A stretch of 64,000 bases of DNA from Diogma glabrata (GCA_963693315.1 OY856187.1:112321746-112385745); one strand, 5' to 3'. Numbered from the stretch's first letter, positions 24,330 through 38,689 are shown. Numbers and translations: made by a program. The notes: generated by a model not told the origin, from the sequence alone.

Positions 24330-24670
24330 GCCAGGACGTGCCCTATTAGGAAAATCTGATCCAGTCCTGAATTAGAATACACTTTTAGAGTAATCCTTAT
24401 TTATAAAAATCGGGCCTTGATTTGGTTTTTCGTATTTGATCTCTAGTTGGACAGTCTGGTTAGGGCTTGATTAAAATTACCTTTCTAGGGTTCGGCCTAT
24501 TTAATTATATAAGGCAGAGCCTGATCTAACTATCCCAATCTTTACCAGAGCCTGATCCAACTATCCCAATCAGGGCCTGATTGGGAAAAAACGTTTCACT
24601 CATGAACAGGGTCCAATCGAACTAGAGCAAACCTGATCCCTAATTTGAGCCCTAACAAATTTCTGGTCGG
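24330..24670. repeat. Cluster of GGGCCTGATT-like repeats
   Basis: Variants of GGGCCTGATT or AGAGCCTGATC recur about ten times (for example near 24410, 24463, 24516, 24547 and 24573). Two adjacent copies of AGAGCCTGATYYAACTATCC are spaced by 31 bp. CCCAATCAG and CTGATTGGG form a 9-bp stem with a 3-base loop at 24565-24585. The local base composition is less AT-rich than the surroundings. Function is unknown. Confidence 0.6.
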
Positions 24671-24849
24671 GATAAGACCAAACAACATCAAGCTATAATT
24701 CTTTTGATATTTTGAATGTTGCGTGACATCCATTGTAGCGGTTTCGAGAAGAAAAAGAATGTTCTATTTCCGCTTTTTGTCGAACTCAAATGTACTATAC
24801 GACAGGAAAGATAAGAATTCTCATAATGCCCGGCACAATACCAAGACTA

Positions 24850-24965
24850 CCAGATAACTAAAAAAGTCCAAGCGGCAGGATGTCCGCTAGAAATAGGTAG
24901 ATTTCGAGATCAAACAGTTTTGTGTACAAGTAGAATCTGATGTATCAGAATAGTTTAAACAAAAC
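24850..24965 (+). repeat. Dispersed repeat family E, copy 1
   Basis: It matches the complement of 59793-59930. The best block is CCGCTAGAAATAGGTAGATT, followed in both by TTCG, a similar CAAACAGTTTTGTGT stretch and AGTTTAAA. The repeat lies in opposite orientations at the two sites. It may be the 3' untranslated end of a LINE, but this is not established. Confidence 0.6.
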
Positions 24966-25303
24966 AAACTAATTACAAACAGATATCGAACAAATTTTAA
25001 AAAGAAAATTAGCTACATGTAAGCAAAATTTCATCTATCCAATTTTGCAACAAACAAATATCAGATCTACCACAGAACATATGTGTGACCATTTATTTAT
25101 GACACTATATGAAAAACAAACGCCAACCTACTCTATATCTTATATCGTGCAACTACAAAATATCGTGCAAAATATCGAAACAGTTTATTTCTAAGAAAAA
25201 AAAGTTTTTTTCTTCTATTCAAATCTTTTTATTTTTTTTCCATTGACTGTTATAAGGTTTTTGCCAATTGTTTTTCTTAGGGCTTGTTGCAAACTTTTTT
25301 GTT

Positions 25304-25970
25304 GAAGCCGACGAGTCAAAAATCTATAACTGCAGAGGTTTATTTTTATAAGAAACGGATTAAAATGTTTCCACAGATTCTAAATTTATAAAGTTTTTAA
25401 AAATATTAGTATCCAAACGGCCGTTATAACGGATTTAAAAAACCAAACTTTTTCTAATATTAAGTCTCTAGTTTCTTAACCATGTGCTGGATTTTTCTGA
25501 TTTACGAACTTGTCCAAGATATTCATGAAACACACATTTTTAAAAAAAGTTTTTTGAACTGGCTCCACAAATGCGACCGCGAGAGTGCCGGTTGTTTCAA
25601 ACGCATTTCGTGTTTTACATGCTTTTTTCTGGAGCCGCTCACTCAGAAACTTCCAACTGCAGAGGTCTATTTTTTTAAAGAAATTGAAAAAAAAGATTTC
25701 AAAGATTCTGAATTTTTAGTTTTTTAAAATATTAGTATTCAAACGGCCGTTGTAACGGATCTAAATAAGACTTTTTTTTCTAGTATAAAGCCTCTAGTTT
25801 CTTAACCATGTGTTGGATGTGGCTGATTTACGATTTTGTCCAAGATATTTATAAAACACACATTTTTAAAAAAGAATTTTTGATCTGGCCTTACAAATGC
25901 GACCGTGAGTCGCCGTTGTTTAAAAAAAAATTTTTATTGCAAAATTTTTTGTTGGAGCCGCTCACTCAGA
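25304..25970 (+). repeat. Satellite-like tandem units of about 325 bp
   Basis: GGAGCCGCTCACTCAGAAAC occurs at 25631 and 25954, with a diverged version at 25304, giving periods of 327 and 323 bp. Each unit holds CAAACGGCCGTT (25414 and 25740), TTTCTTAACCATGTG, a CTTGTCCAAGATATT-like block and AATGCGACCGYGAG. The array is broken at about 25972 by RTE copy 2 and resumes after it. Confidence 0.8.
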
Positions 25971-25994
25971 AACCTCTCTCTCTCTCTCTGGCGT

Positions 25995-27972
25995 TTACAT
26001 CCCATGGAGGGATTTTGCCGTCTGTGCAATCAGACATCCTATATCACGAAGGTCTTGTATGATGTCATCACGCCAGCGTTGTCTAGGTCTTCCTCTTCGA
26101 CGAACACCAGCTGGTTGTTGTTGGGACGCTTTTTTAATCATTCTATCTAATGGTGCCCTTTCTACATGACCAAACCATCTAATCCGGTTGGATTTAATGA
26201 ATCCGATTACATCGCAGCCTCCAAGAAGCTGTCTGATTTCATGATTCATTCGGATTCTATACTGATTTTCAGCAACTTTACATGGACCATAAATTGTTCG
26301 TATGACTTTCCTCTCGAATGTTGATAAAATTCTACAATCGGAGGAAGTCAGTGTCCAGCTTTCGCTTCCAAAGGTGAGCACAGGTCGAATTAATGCTTTG
26401 TAAAGTGTGAGTTTGCACGACTGCGAAAGATGTTTAGATCGCAAAAGTTTTGAGTATGCGTAGAAAACTCTGTATGTGGCTGAGACACGAGCTTTGATAT
26501 CTGCCTGCATGTCATTTGACGATGTTATTACAGACCCGAGGTATTTGAAGTTTTCTACACGTTCCACTTCATAGTCGCCAGTATTCAGATTGCCGGGAGG
26601 TATATTCCTGGATGTTGTTAAAAGTTTAGTCTTGCCGGTGTTAATGCATAATCCAAGTCGTTTAGCATTTCTTTCAAGCTGAGAGATACTATCCTTGGTA
26701 TCGCTTGTTCTACGTCCGAGAAGCACAATATCATCTGCATAGCCAAGAATTTGACTAGATTTGTTAAATATACAGTTTTGTGTCTCAATGCGGCTTTTTA
26801 AAGCGCCAAATTAAATAGTACGGGTGCGAGTGCATCACCTTGTCGAACACCTGATGTTATATCAAAAGTGTCAGAAACTGACCCTTCGATTACTATTCTA
26901 CAGTTTGATCCCGATGTTGTGAGTTTGCACAGAGAAACAAGTTTTTCTGGAATACCAAGGCATATGAGTGCAGACCAGAGGTTGTCGCAGATGATGCTAT
27001 CATATGCTTGCTTGAAATCAACGTAGAGCTGGTGAATGCTGATGTTGTACTCCCAACATTTTTCCAGAATCATCCTTAATGTAAAACATTGATCTGTGGT
27101 TGAACGGTTGGGACGAAAACCACACTGATAGTCGCCGATGATAGATTTGGCAAACGGGGTGAGCCGAGCGAGTACGACATTAGCTAGTATTTTATATGCA
27201 GTGTTCAACAGTGCGATTCCACGATAATTTGCACACTTTAGGCGGTCAGCTTTTTTATGTAGCGGAACAATGAGAGCTGTTTTCCATTCAGCAGGTAGTT
27301 CTTCTTGGTCCCAGATTGCAAGAATCAGATCATATATACGTGAGACCAGAGCTGCTCCTCCATTCTTAAGTAGTTCTGCAGGGATTCCATCGATACCTGG
27401 TGATTTGCCATTTTTTAATTTTTTGATGGCAGCTTCCACTTCTTCTATTGTTGGGTAAGGGACAAAAATCTCCTCACTTGACGGAGCAATTGCTCGAATA
27501 GGATGAACTTCGTTCGTCCTATTCAGTAGGTCTTGAAAGTGGGATCGCCATACTTCCAGCACATCACGTTCACTTGTTGTAAGCTCGTTGTTTCCATTTT
27601 TGATGGCTGTAGATCTTGGGTGGAAATCTTTGGTCAGATTCCGCGCATTGGCAAAACACTCTTTCGAATTTCCATTAGCCGCATGTTGGTTGATGTTTTC
27701 GATACAGCTCTTCATGTGTTCGCGTTTCTTTTTCCGTAGAGTTTTGCTGAGGCTTTTCTGGCGCATAGATAATCAGTTTGGGAGCTTCGGGTGTTTCTTG
27801 TTAACCATTTTTCTCGCAGTTTTTGTTTGTGCTCAATGCTTATGCTTTCGCGGCACTCGTCATCAAACCATTCGTTACGTGATTTCGGTGGTCGTTTTCC
27901 GATTGTAGTTTGTGCTGCGGATATAATGGTTGATTGAAGCGTTTGCCATTCTTCTTGTATGTTTAATGGCAT
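25995..27972 (-). pseudogene. LINE reverse transcriptase and C-terminal domain (copy 2)
   Basis: Two long frames remain. Positions 27766-26798 (322 codons) hold the linker, the RT approach KLKNGKSPGIDGIPAELL, NYRGIALLNTAYKILANVV, CGFRPNRSTTDQCF, YVDFKQAYDS and GVRQGDALAPVLFNLAL. A frameshift near 26798 separates these from 26726-25995 (243 codons), with the YADD box at about 26733-26744 just before its first ATG and then YLGSVITSSNDMQADIKAR and IRWFGHVERAPLDRM. The short N-terminal piece at 27972-27712 is in another frame. The C-terminus ends early because a segment equivalent to about 17 residues is replaced. The RT motifs themselves look intact, so decay is moderate. Confidence 0.92.
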
Positions 27973-28119
27973 CTCAGATGGGATGTCATGCTCTTCTATG
28001 TTTTGCGTTACAATTTCCTGATATCTATTCAGTGTTTCTAGGTGTTTAATGCTTCGACATTCCAGCGCACGGTCTTTTTTGCTTGCCTATTAAATGTAGA
28101 TGATAATTTGCACTTATAC

Positions 28120-28966
28120 TTAAAGATGACAAGCATATGTGTCCATATCAGCACTTCTGTATGATCGAACGTCAGTTACACTTGTAGAGTGTCTCTTAGA
28201 AATCATGACGTGATCGATTTGATTTTCAGTTCTTCCATCATTTGATTTCCACGTTGCTTTGTGGATTCTCTTATGAGGAAAGAAAGTGCTAGAAATTACT
28301 AGATCATACATCATAGCCAGTTCAGCTGTGCAAAAGCCGTTATTGTTACTAGCATGATGCAAGCTGTTAGGGCCGACATGTGTTTTAAGTTCTGCACTTC
28401 TACCATTTGCGCATTGAAGTCACCTACCACGATTTTTATATCGTGCCGCGGGATGTTATTGATGACTTCTTCGAGTTCTAGAAAGAACAGGTCTTTAATG
28501 TCATCTGCTTTGTCTTCAGTAGGTGCATGAACATTGATGATCGTTACATTAAATTTTTGCGTGCGGATTCTCATTGTGCATATCCGCATATTAATTGGCG
28601 AAAGTCGATAACATGTTGATTTACGCGACGATGTGTGAGAAAGCCAACTCCAAATTCTCCTCCGTTTTCATGACCGCAATAGTAGAGAGTGTATCCCTTG
28701 GCTGTTTCGTGGATTCCACTCCCTGGCCATCTTAGTTCTTGTAACGCCACTATATCCAGTGTATAGCTATTGATTTGGTTTGTAAGTTTCAGTAGATCTC
28801 CTGGTCTTTTAAGGCGTAGCACGTTCCAGGTTCCCATTTTTAAATCGTAGTCCGGGTACAGTTTCCGAGGTCGTTCTAATAATGAATCCGAGATAATCCG
28901 AGGCCTGTGTACAGAATTCATGACAAATAGTTTTTTACGGAAATGGGGTGTTAGCCCTTCGCCCAA
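28120..28966 (-). pseudogene. LINE AP-endonuclease domain (copy 2)
   Basis: Three overlapping frames cover the domain: 28966-28571 with MGTWNVLRLKRPGDLLKL and DIVALQELRWPGSGI, 28589-28311 with FNVTIINVHAPTEDKADD and IKIVVGDFNAQM, and 28362-28120 with ATWKSNDGRTENQIDHVMI. The ALQELRW, GDFN and IDHV segments are typical of LINE AP-like endonucleases that nick target DNA. Two frameshifts, near 28580 and 28330, break the frame. This copy retains the roughly 255 bp (28176-28431) that copy 1 has lost. Confidence 0.9.
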
Positions 28967-29023
28967 CCCAAATTTTCGTGAATGGGTTCGTTCTGCATCT
29001 TAAGGTCACCAGAAACAACCTTT

Positions 29024-29184
29024 TTACATGTTTATATAGCGAGCCGCTTGATCCAAAACAGACGCCCGCTACAAACCGCCCCTAACATGGAGAACAGACG
29101 CTTGCTACACGTTTATATAGCGAGCCGCTTGATCCAAGACAGACGCCCGCTCCAAGCTGCCCCTAACATGGAGAACAGACGCTT
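29024..29184 (-). repeat. Two tandem 80-bp units in the LINE 5' region, copy 2
   Basis: The complement of the 80-bp unit seen at 101-260 is present twice, ending at 29103 and 29184. Conservation of exactly two units in both element copies suggests that the master element already had them. Confidence 0.85.
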
Positions 29185-29319
29185 GAGTTGCATTGGTTTT
29201 GTGGCGCCAATGACTCGCCATGGTGCAGAATCATTGAGTATAAGCAGTATTTACTCTGCCCCTCTCAACTACACCAACCTAATTCTGTTAGCATTACCCA
29301 GGTAGCACGGCGTGGACGT

Positions 29320-29637
29320 AGAATTTCGGATTTCACTACCCAGGAACCTCAGACTGCAGAATTCTATTTTCAGAGTAAATTGATAAAAACGATTCCAAAG
29401 ATTCTAAATTTGTTAATTTTTTTAAAATATTAGTATCCAAACGGTCGTAATAACGGTTTTAAAAAATCATTTTTTTTTCAGAAAAAGATTCTAGTTTCCT
29501 AACCACATGTCGGATTTTACTGATTCACGAACTCGTCCAAGACGTTAGTAGTACACGCTTGAACAGAAAATTTTTTGCATCTTCAACAAATGCGACCGTG
29601 AGAGTGCCGGTCGTTTTCGTTACATATCTCATATCGT
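29320..29637 (+). repeat. Satellite-family unit ending at the (TA)n tract
   Basis: It shares the order of landmarks with the 25304-25970 units: ACTGCAGAATTCTATTTT, AAAATATTAGTATCCAAACGG, TTTCCTAACCACATG, a CGTCCAAGACGTTAG-like block and AAATGCGACCGTGAGAGTGCC. It then ends GTTACATATCTCATATCGTT directly against (TA)n. The same end joined to (TA)n is found at 58822-59115 in the opposite orientation. Confidence 0.75.
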
Positions 29638-31070
<1,433 letters not shown>

Positions 31071-31270
31071 NNNNNNNNNNNNNNNNNNNNNNNNNNNNNN
31101 NNNNNNNNNNNNNNNNNNNNNNNNNNNNNNNNNNNNNNNNNNNNNNNNNNNNNNNNNNNNNNNNNNNNNNNNNNNNNNNNNNNNNNNNNNNNNNNNNNNN
31201 NNNNNNNNNNNNNNNNNNNNNNNNNNNNNNNNNNNNNNNNNNNNNNNNNNNNNNNNNNNNNNNNNNNNNN
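31071..31270. other. Assembly gap (200 N)
   Basis: Exactly 200 undetermined bases follow the outer tip of the right palindrome arm. The round number suggests a placeholder. Because (TA)n flanks the left arm, a second (TA)n tract in the gap is likely but unproven. Confidence 0.99.
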
Positions 31271-34200
31271 TACTATGTGATTATCAGATATCTACTCAGA
31301 AATGAGATGAAATTCTATGGAATTATGCATCATGGTAGGGGGGCTAACATCTAATTTTAGCCAATAAGTTTTTCACTTTCAGAGATTTGTAAGTCAAAAA
31401 ATGGTCAAAACAAGGCGCTCGGGTGCTCTGAAGACACTAAATAGAGTTTTGCAAAAACGATACTTCTTAGCTGTTGAGTTGCATAAAGGCTCAATCAGGA
31501 CTTATCGTTAGAAACAGTTAAAGAGATTGGAAATCTACGAGTTTTTTTAATTCAACCGAGAATAGGGATCAAGCCAATCCACATAGAGTTTTTAGAACCG
31601 ATGAAGAAAGTGGAAGGGATCACCTTTATGTGATCGTAAAAAAGTATTGTTTGACTTGATGTACTTGTAGTTTTTACAGTTGGCAACAGGTTATCGTGAG
31701 GAAGGGCTTAGCTTTAAAAATGATAAGGTTTATACGTCATAAACGACTCAGCGCTGATTGTCAAATAGCCTGTAGCACCCCTGATACATTAAATATTTGG
31801 ATTTGTATTTCATTTCTTTTGATCCCTCGTCTTTGTGCTCATGTTACAGAAACGTAAAGTTGAGGGAAAGTACGCTATATAGATAGTGAGTGTCGTGAAG
31901 TTTTTTGATATCTGATCATCTCATCCATTAAAATTTTTATTCTGGCAGCCGTGTCAGTGACGTAAGAAAAGAAAAGATGGTAGATAAAAAAAAATCGGAT
32001 ATATATGGAACTACTGAAATTAAAACATCAAGGTTTCCGATAGTAGCACCTTTACCCTCTTTGGTAGTTGGATTTGATCAACGTGTAACAAGTTGTCAGC
32101 AATAGTATGTTCAATTCTTGAAAATTTGTCAATTTTTGCCTGAACGGCCTATAACTGAAGTTGCAACACTCGGTAAATAGTAATAGAGAGACAACCAAGT
32201 ATGACAGACTGATAACCAGTATGACCAGTATGACAACCAAGCGTTCCAGTCCCTGCCATTGGATATATTAGTGATAAATCACTAACCAAAATGATATCAC
32301 AAGTGTACTGACGAATGAATTCTATTCACTTAATGGTATAGCACTTTCAACCTTAGCTATTGAATATTCGTTGAAATGAATTGAAAAAAAAATTTATATA
32401 ACTTTATATGTGGGCTTTAATCCAATTAAAGACAGTGCGTTACTTTTTCAAGTAATATGCCACTAGGAATATTGACAAACTAATATTTGTTTTGATCTTG
32501 CAAGTATTTTTAAAAATTTGTGACGCCACATTTTTGTTATTATTAAAATAATTTTTAATCCGACCCTACTGTTTAACGAAGAAAAAGAGAGAACAATTTC
32601 TTAACGAAGTAAAGAAAGAAAAGAAGAAATATTATAGTTGGTATCCTCCATGATGTTAAAAAAACAAAGATTAGATTAATATTGATATTCAAACGAATAG
32701 TAGTTAGATTTTCGAAAATTAAAAATAAAATCAAATAATAAAATAGTAGCTAGCATATGTGAAATTCTATTAACTGATATGTTTGCATTTATGATAACAT
32801 TCAAGTATGTAAATTTTACTTCACAATGTCAAAAGTATAGAAAAATAAAAAACGGGGATTTTTATTATTTACTAAGTTTGATAATTTAACAACAAAAGAA
32901 AATTGAAACCGGTGTTGATGAGCTTGGGTTAGGCTAATAATTTGGGTTAAGAGAAAGAAATTGTTTGGAAAGGAGCTTGTAGAAAGAAAGAAATTGTTTG
33001 GGTAAAGGAAGTTTACAGGAAGGAGTTTTATTTAGAGCTGTAAGTCTTATTTTCAAACTTTTTTTTTTATATTTTTTATCATATAAGTAAATAAAGTAGC
33101 TTTAAATTTTAAAACTATGAGGTTCTTTTATTTTGATTATATATAAAGTGAAGTTTAAAGCAAATAGGTGATTTTCAAGTGGGTTTCCGGTTACAACAAT
33201 CCGTTACCACAAAAAGATTTTTATATAAGTACGATTGTAAAAATATCTTCGTTTAACAAATTTGCTTTTTACCTTTTATTTTATTTTATTTATTGTTTTG
33301 TTATCCATTCCTTAAAAATATTATAAAGACAAAAAAAATGGCGTCCATCATTACATTAAAACGCAAGTTTTTGTGGGACCCATACACCCCTTTACCTTTG
33401 ATTTTACTAACGATATCACGATAAAGGTGTGTTTAATGTTGTGACGTAGTTCAGTTAATTTTAGTTTGAATTTTAGTTAAAAATTAGTTTTAACGGGTAT
33501 AAAACTTCATAATCGATTTCCTTGATTTTTGTTTAACATTTTCTTCCAGAGTATTGTGCGAAACTAAGAACCCAACATAGTTCTTATCACCCAATTATCA
33601 CCCTCAGTATGGAATTCCAGAAGCATGTATCGGCAAAAAATTCTTGGGGGCATTATGTACTGTTGGTCAACCTTTATTCAATGGTCGGCCAAACTGTTAA
33701 AATGTAGTTTGAAGTAAAACTGAAAATCTGACTTTAGTACAAGTGTTCCTTGTTTAGCGTGTCGGTTATTTATTCAATTTATTTTTGTAGCGTAACAAAG
33801 CTGTTTAAAGCTTACGGTCATAATTTAGCGTTGTTGAATTCAGTTAATTAATTTAACCAGATAATTGATTATGCTAATAATTTTTTTGGAAGTGTCGATC
33901 ATAATGCTGAGTTCAGCATAGAACATTTGAGGAGTGAAAACATCCTAAAAAGTGAAATTTCCCCACAGTTGATCTAATTCATTTAAGTTGATGTTGTGGC
34001 CTAATAAATTGATTTTATATTATACAATTTGAATTTTTTAGAGTAAAATATCAAACAATCATCTGGGAAATTTCGTAAGATTAGTTTGAGATAGTAAAAC
34101 TCAGTTGACAAGGGTAAGCAGAAGAGTCTTGGCAAAGAAAACAGAACTCTGAAACTGTCTTAGTGCTATTAGTCAGCTCAATAGGAACTCCTACTATAAG

Positions 34201-37200
34201 TTGATGATCAAGAATACAGAATAATCATCATGTGGTTAAAAAATATCCAATGTAGTCTATAGTTAAAGTTAGCTCATTGGTATTGTTTAATAAATCGTTT
34301 ATTCCACGACATAACGTTTCTCTATAAGAACTTAGGGTAACCAAGTAGAAAATGGAACTATGATTCCTGATAGGAAAATGCTAGACAGCTGGTTAATCAT
34401 ATGATTTTGTTGGATATCAACCTTTATGACATATTAATCGAAGAAATTAGCGCCATTTATTAGAACATTGACACTAACATAATTAATGTTGTGGAGGTTA
34501 AAGAGAAATTTTCCAATAAAGTTTTGGCCACACAAATCTGAACTTTAAACAAATTCTAACCTTATATCGTGACAGCAAATCTCTACTAAGAATGCAACAT
34601 TTTCTTATGGTCTAGTCTAGAGATCAAAAATCGAAAAACGTAAAAATTACGCCGTACCCAATTTCAATTATTAATTTATTATTTTACAAAAACTCTTTTT
34701 GTCCTATTGAAAAACTGTGCAGTATTCATCTCATCTAAAATATGTGATTCCAAAATCCAGTGAAAATATTTTATAATTAAAACTCAACCGTAATCTTGCA
34801 CTTTGTCAAAAATTGATACAAAAAAAGGAAACAGGGGCGTTACGTACAATATTATTTTTCAAGCTAAAGTGGATTCATCTTTGTTTATTTTTAAGTTTCA
34901 ATAATCAATCATCCCAATCTCTTTTGTTTTTGTCTCAAATTAACAGACAACATTCTTTTAATATTTTCTAAATTAAATGAGACGAGGAAACATTATTGGA
35001 AATTTATTTTGTTGCTTTTTGAAAAATATTTGATCTTTTATTTTGGGTCAACGGAAAATATTGAATAATAATATTATAATTAATACAATATGTTTTGTTA
35101 TTCTATTTTTAGAGTTTGGTATAATTGGATATTATATAGAGATATGTAAAATTCAACTTCATTCATACCTCGTTAAATTTGATATATTTGAACGAATGAA
35201 TCCATTTTAGGTTTGTAAGAACATATTACTTCCAAAATGATAATAATTTGAACGAAGTTTATGAACAAAATAAATACAATCTATCCCACATTTTTAAAAA
35301 AAATTTATTCTGTTTGCTTCAAATCTCAATTTTAATTATGCTAATTTCATCAATTTCATCAGACGACGACTGACAATATCTTTTGTAACCCAAAACAAAA
35401 AAAAATCATTCCCTTAACTTTTAAACATTATTTCATTAATTACTCAAATTTAAATTTACAAAACCCACAGTGAAAGTATAATAATTTTTTAATTAAAACC
35501 AAATTAATTAAACTCAATCAACTTTACCCCTCAACTGTTAATTTTTTTCACCTCTGTCACACAAAAAAAAACGAATTTTCTAAAATTATATATTAAAAAA
35601 AAATAATAAAAAATGAAAGCTATAAATATTTTGGATTCAGCAGGTGTTTTGTGTTTTCTTTAATTTTTCTTAATTTTTTCTTTTGTTAATTTTTTGTGTT
35701 TGTACGTTTGTTCGATTTAATTTTGTCTCCTCTTGGCCATTATTGTTATTATTAAAAGTGTTTTAATTTAATTTTATTATTTTTCTTTAAAATAACAAAA
35801 AAAAATAATATAAATGAACAAACCAAAAGGTTGAATATTGTGACATTTATTGGAATTTACTATATGTGTATCAGAATATAATTTTTTTATAGTTCTTTTG
35901 CTGTTAAATGTTTTGATAGTTTCGTTGATTTTCGATAACGAAATTAAAGATAATAAAAATAAAATTTATGAATTTTCATTTTAATTATTTAGGATTTAAA
36001 TTTTTAGTTTTTTTTTTCATTGGATGAAATTATAATTTAAGCTTTTTTTTTATAATTTTCAACACCCGGTTGCATTCTTTCGATTCCGTACACATAAAGA
36101 AAAGGCTGACAAATTTAGAACTTTTTTGATAGGAAAAGTTTGTTATTATAAAATGAATAAATTAGTCGCTTTTTGTTTATGTATTTATTCAAACAATTAA
36201 TTGGTTGTGACTGGAAAATATTTGGATATTTTTCGGCGGTTTTGTTAGTTTATCTCTGTAATTCATGCAACATTATGTTCGTTATGTTATTGTAAGTTTG
36301 TTTATATAAAATGTAAAAAAACTAGAATTTCAATGAGCTGATGGTTAATGATGCTTAAAGTTAACATGGAAATAATAAACTATAGTTTTTGTTATGTAAA
36401 TTTAGAATGATCTAAAAGCATTCCGGGTATCGGTCAGGCGCTATTTATTATAATGTAATCAATCGTTTTTTTAATTACATTTTATAATTTACATACATAA
36501 TTAATTTATTCGGTTGTTTTCATCCTACATGAGAGAAAATTTGCTTACAAATAAAGAGTTGCTTTAAAAAAATTAATATTTGATTACTTTTACACATTGA
36601 CTAATATTATTAAGTTCCTAATGCTATTAATATTTGATTTAATCTACATATTTCAAACCTGTTTTAGTATAAATTAAAGCTTTTAAACCTATTTGGCAAC
36701 ATATCGAGTATTTTCATCTAGTCATAATATATCATTTGTTTTTTTATTTAAAATCGACTAAAGGGAAGATCACATTCTGCTGAATTTGAAAAAAAAAAAA
36801 CAAAGGCGTTAGTCAATAATTTTGACGATTTGCTAAAATTATATTCCAAGACAACTAACAAAAAACTTGGTAGTCTTAAAAGTTTGAGGAGCAATTAACA
36901 AAAATTTCGTCACATTGGTGGAGTAAAAATCTAGCCTGCCGTAAGTCGTCTGGTTTCCTTAGCATTTCATGCAGGGCGGCTTTAATTTTGTAAAGAAACT
37001 ATATACATTGCAAATAGTTTCTAAAACCTCAATATTAATTTGATAGTAGTATACTAATTAAAAATAAGTTTTACGATCAGTAAACGGACAGTCAGTCATG
37101 CAAATCTTGTAATCGGGGGCATCGCGTCAGTCACGCGTTAAAATTGCAAAACATCAGTACATCGTACAAATTCTTTCTAACATCTGAAATTTAGTATACA

Positions 37201-37259
37201 GCTTTAAAGAATATTATTATAATTACTAAAAATATAGTCAGTCAGTATGTTTCTGCAAC
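31271..37259. other. Long AT-rich stretch with no recognised gene
   Basis: Apart from the repeat copy at 32268-32475, nothing here resembles a gene. A local duplication of GAAAGAAATTGTTTGG occurs at about 32952 and 32985. Bases 35300-36100 are dominated by poly-A and poly-T runs. Confidence 0.5.
32268..32475 (+). repeat. Dispersed repeat family D, copy 2
   Basis: It shares the opening AATCACTAACCAAAATGATATCAC, the block ATGAATTCTATTCACTTAATGG and the later AAAGACAGTGCGTTAC ... AAGTAATATGCCACTA with the copies at 50246 and 58385. It is shorter and more diverged than the others and lies in the same orientation. Confidence 0.6.
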
Positions 37260-37911
37260 AGATGCTGTCAGTCACCAATAAAAAGTTTCCCAAGTAGACA
37301 AGATCCGCTGGATGTATCCCAGTTCAGCTTTTACCGAAGTCCAAATACCTAACATAACGATTGGGAGTGTCACCCCAATTTGTATTATTACCATAAACTT
37401 TTAAAGAAGATTTAATCTGTTTATGGAATCGTTCAACTATTCCGTTGGCTTTAGGGTTATAAGCCGTCGTCCGTTATCTTTGAGAATCAATTACATTCAT
37501 TATTGAAATAACATCGGCTCAAAATTTGCCCACAATTAGAAGTATGTTTAACGGCGCAACATATCCAGAAATATGATTGGAAATGTAAGCTTTAGAAATT
37601 GTTTCAGCTGTTCCATCTTCTAAGGTGATGGTTTCAAGCCATCGAGTGAAAGATAAATGGTCGTCAAGATAGCGAATATAATGATATCCATGAGATGGTG
37701 GTAAAGAACCTACCAAATCGATGTGAATATGCTCAAATCTGACCGTGGGGACAGGCTTCTGCTCAAATTTTAAATGAGTGTGACGAAGAACCTTAAAACT
37801 TTGACATAGAAAGCATGTTTTAGACCAAAAGCTCATTGATGGCAAGAAGTATCGTTTAGTGACAATTTTTCGTGATGCTCTTATCCAACAATGAGAGTTT
37901 TTGTATAGCAA
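37260..37911 (-). pseudogene. Gypsy integrase fragment
   Basis: The frame 37911-37519 reads HCWIRASRKIVTKRYFLPSM, then TCFLCQSFKVLRHTH (the zinc-binding CxxC), then FEHIHIDLVGSLPPSHGY with the first catalytic Asp in DLVG. Further down, in another frame, TTAYNPKANGIVERFHKQIK at about 37465-37405 carries the catalytic Glu, and HPADLVY follows at about 37310. This is the DDE integrase in normal order, broken by at least two stops or shifts. Confidence 0.88.
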
Positions 37912-37929
37912 ATCGAAAAAAGATCGTCT

Positions 37930-38560
37930 CAGGGGCGTGATACGTTAGTCGAAGCCTCGCACCAAAACGGTTTTTTAGAATGAATGATTGTGTTAAGATC
38001 TAACTTAAGCTTAGATCCTTTATTTTTTTATTTTGAGCTAGATTGTTGAGTTCTGTTTCGGACTCACGAAGTTCAAAGAGTTTATCAACATCCCGTTCTG
38101 TAAAATTGAACACCCTATGCCTAGCTCGTAAAAGTGTATCTGCCACTATACATGATTCATACCAGAGATAGTTCAAATACCTGTTGCAAATTGGAAAATA
38201 AAGTAGAAATGACGGGACTGATAGGGACTTCCCTCCGTTTTTGAGGCGATAGATGTTACCATGGGTTTGTGGTCAGTCAAAAATAGGTAATAATTCGTTA
38301 TCAAAGCTTGAATATTTTTGCGCTTTTAGCAAGAGTTTTTTAGAAAAAAAATCCTATAATGGCTTCCAAAGTTTTTTATTTAATTGATGCAGTACTGCTA
38401 GTACTGCAGCATTGAAGCGTCCGTTTTGTAACGGATGAGCCAGGAGTTTGACCTGGTTAACGGCAGTACTGCATTGGAGAGATCAGATGCAAGCGAATTT
38501 TTTCTAACTCTTGGCTAGTTCATAAAGGTAGCTGTGAAGTGGACGTATTAGTTCGGCTAT
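37930..38560 (-). pseudogene. Gypsy RNase H and tether region remnant
   Basis: The minus strand carries FFSKKLLLKAQKYSSFDNEL at about 38370-38300, matching the 'FFSRKL..AEQKYSTFDREL' region of Gypsy RNase H. Near 38150 it carries SCIVADTLLRARHRVFNF, matching the 'NVVADALSR' end of that domain. Several stops lie between them. It would have degraded RNA in the RNA-DNA hybrid. Confidence 0.75.
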
Positions 38561-38689
38561 TTCAACAAATGGTTGAACTTGGCGAATTGATGTTTTCCTG
38601 AGGAAAATCTTGGATTTTTGTGATTCGATCTGGGGAAAGTTTAACGCTATCCTTTGTGATCTCATGTCTTAAAAAATTAAAAAAAAATG

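Larger units (their letters stand above)
25976..29283 (-). mobile_element. RTE-like non-LTR retrotransposon, copy 2
   Basis: This is a near full-length minus-strand copy matching 1-3127. Its 3' tail is the CT run at about 25975-25990 (AGAG repeats on its own strand). Its 5' end extends at least to 29283, the point homologous to window base 1, and perhaps to about 29318. Frameshifts separate endonuclease, linker and RT segments, and about 48 bp near the 3' end of the coding region are missing relative to copy 1. It sits inside the 325-bp satellite-like units. It is the better preserved of the two copies. Confidence 0.9.

Noticed and set aside
25971..29350. AACCTC on both sides of RTE copy 2 as a target duplication
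   Set aside because: The right flank already aligns with the satellite unit from about 29320, so the short match may simply be shared satellite sequence.
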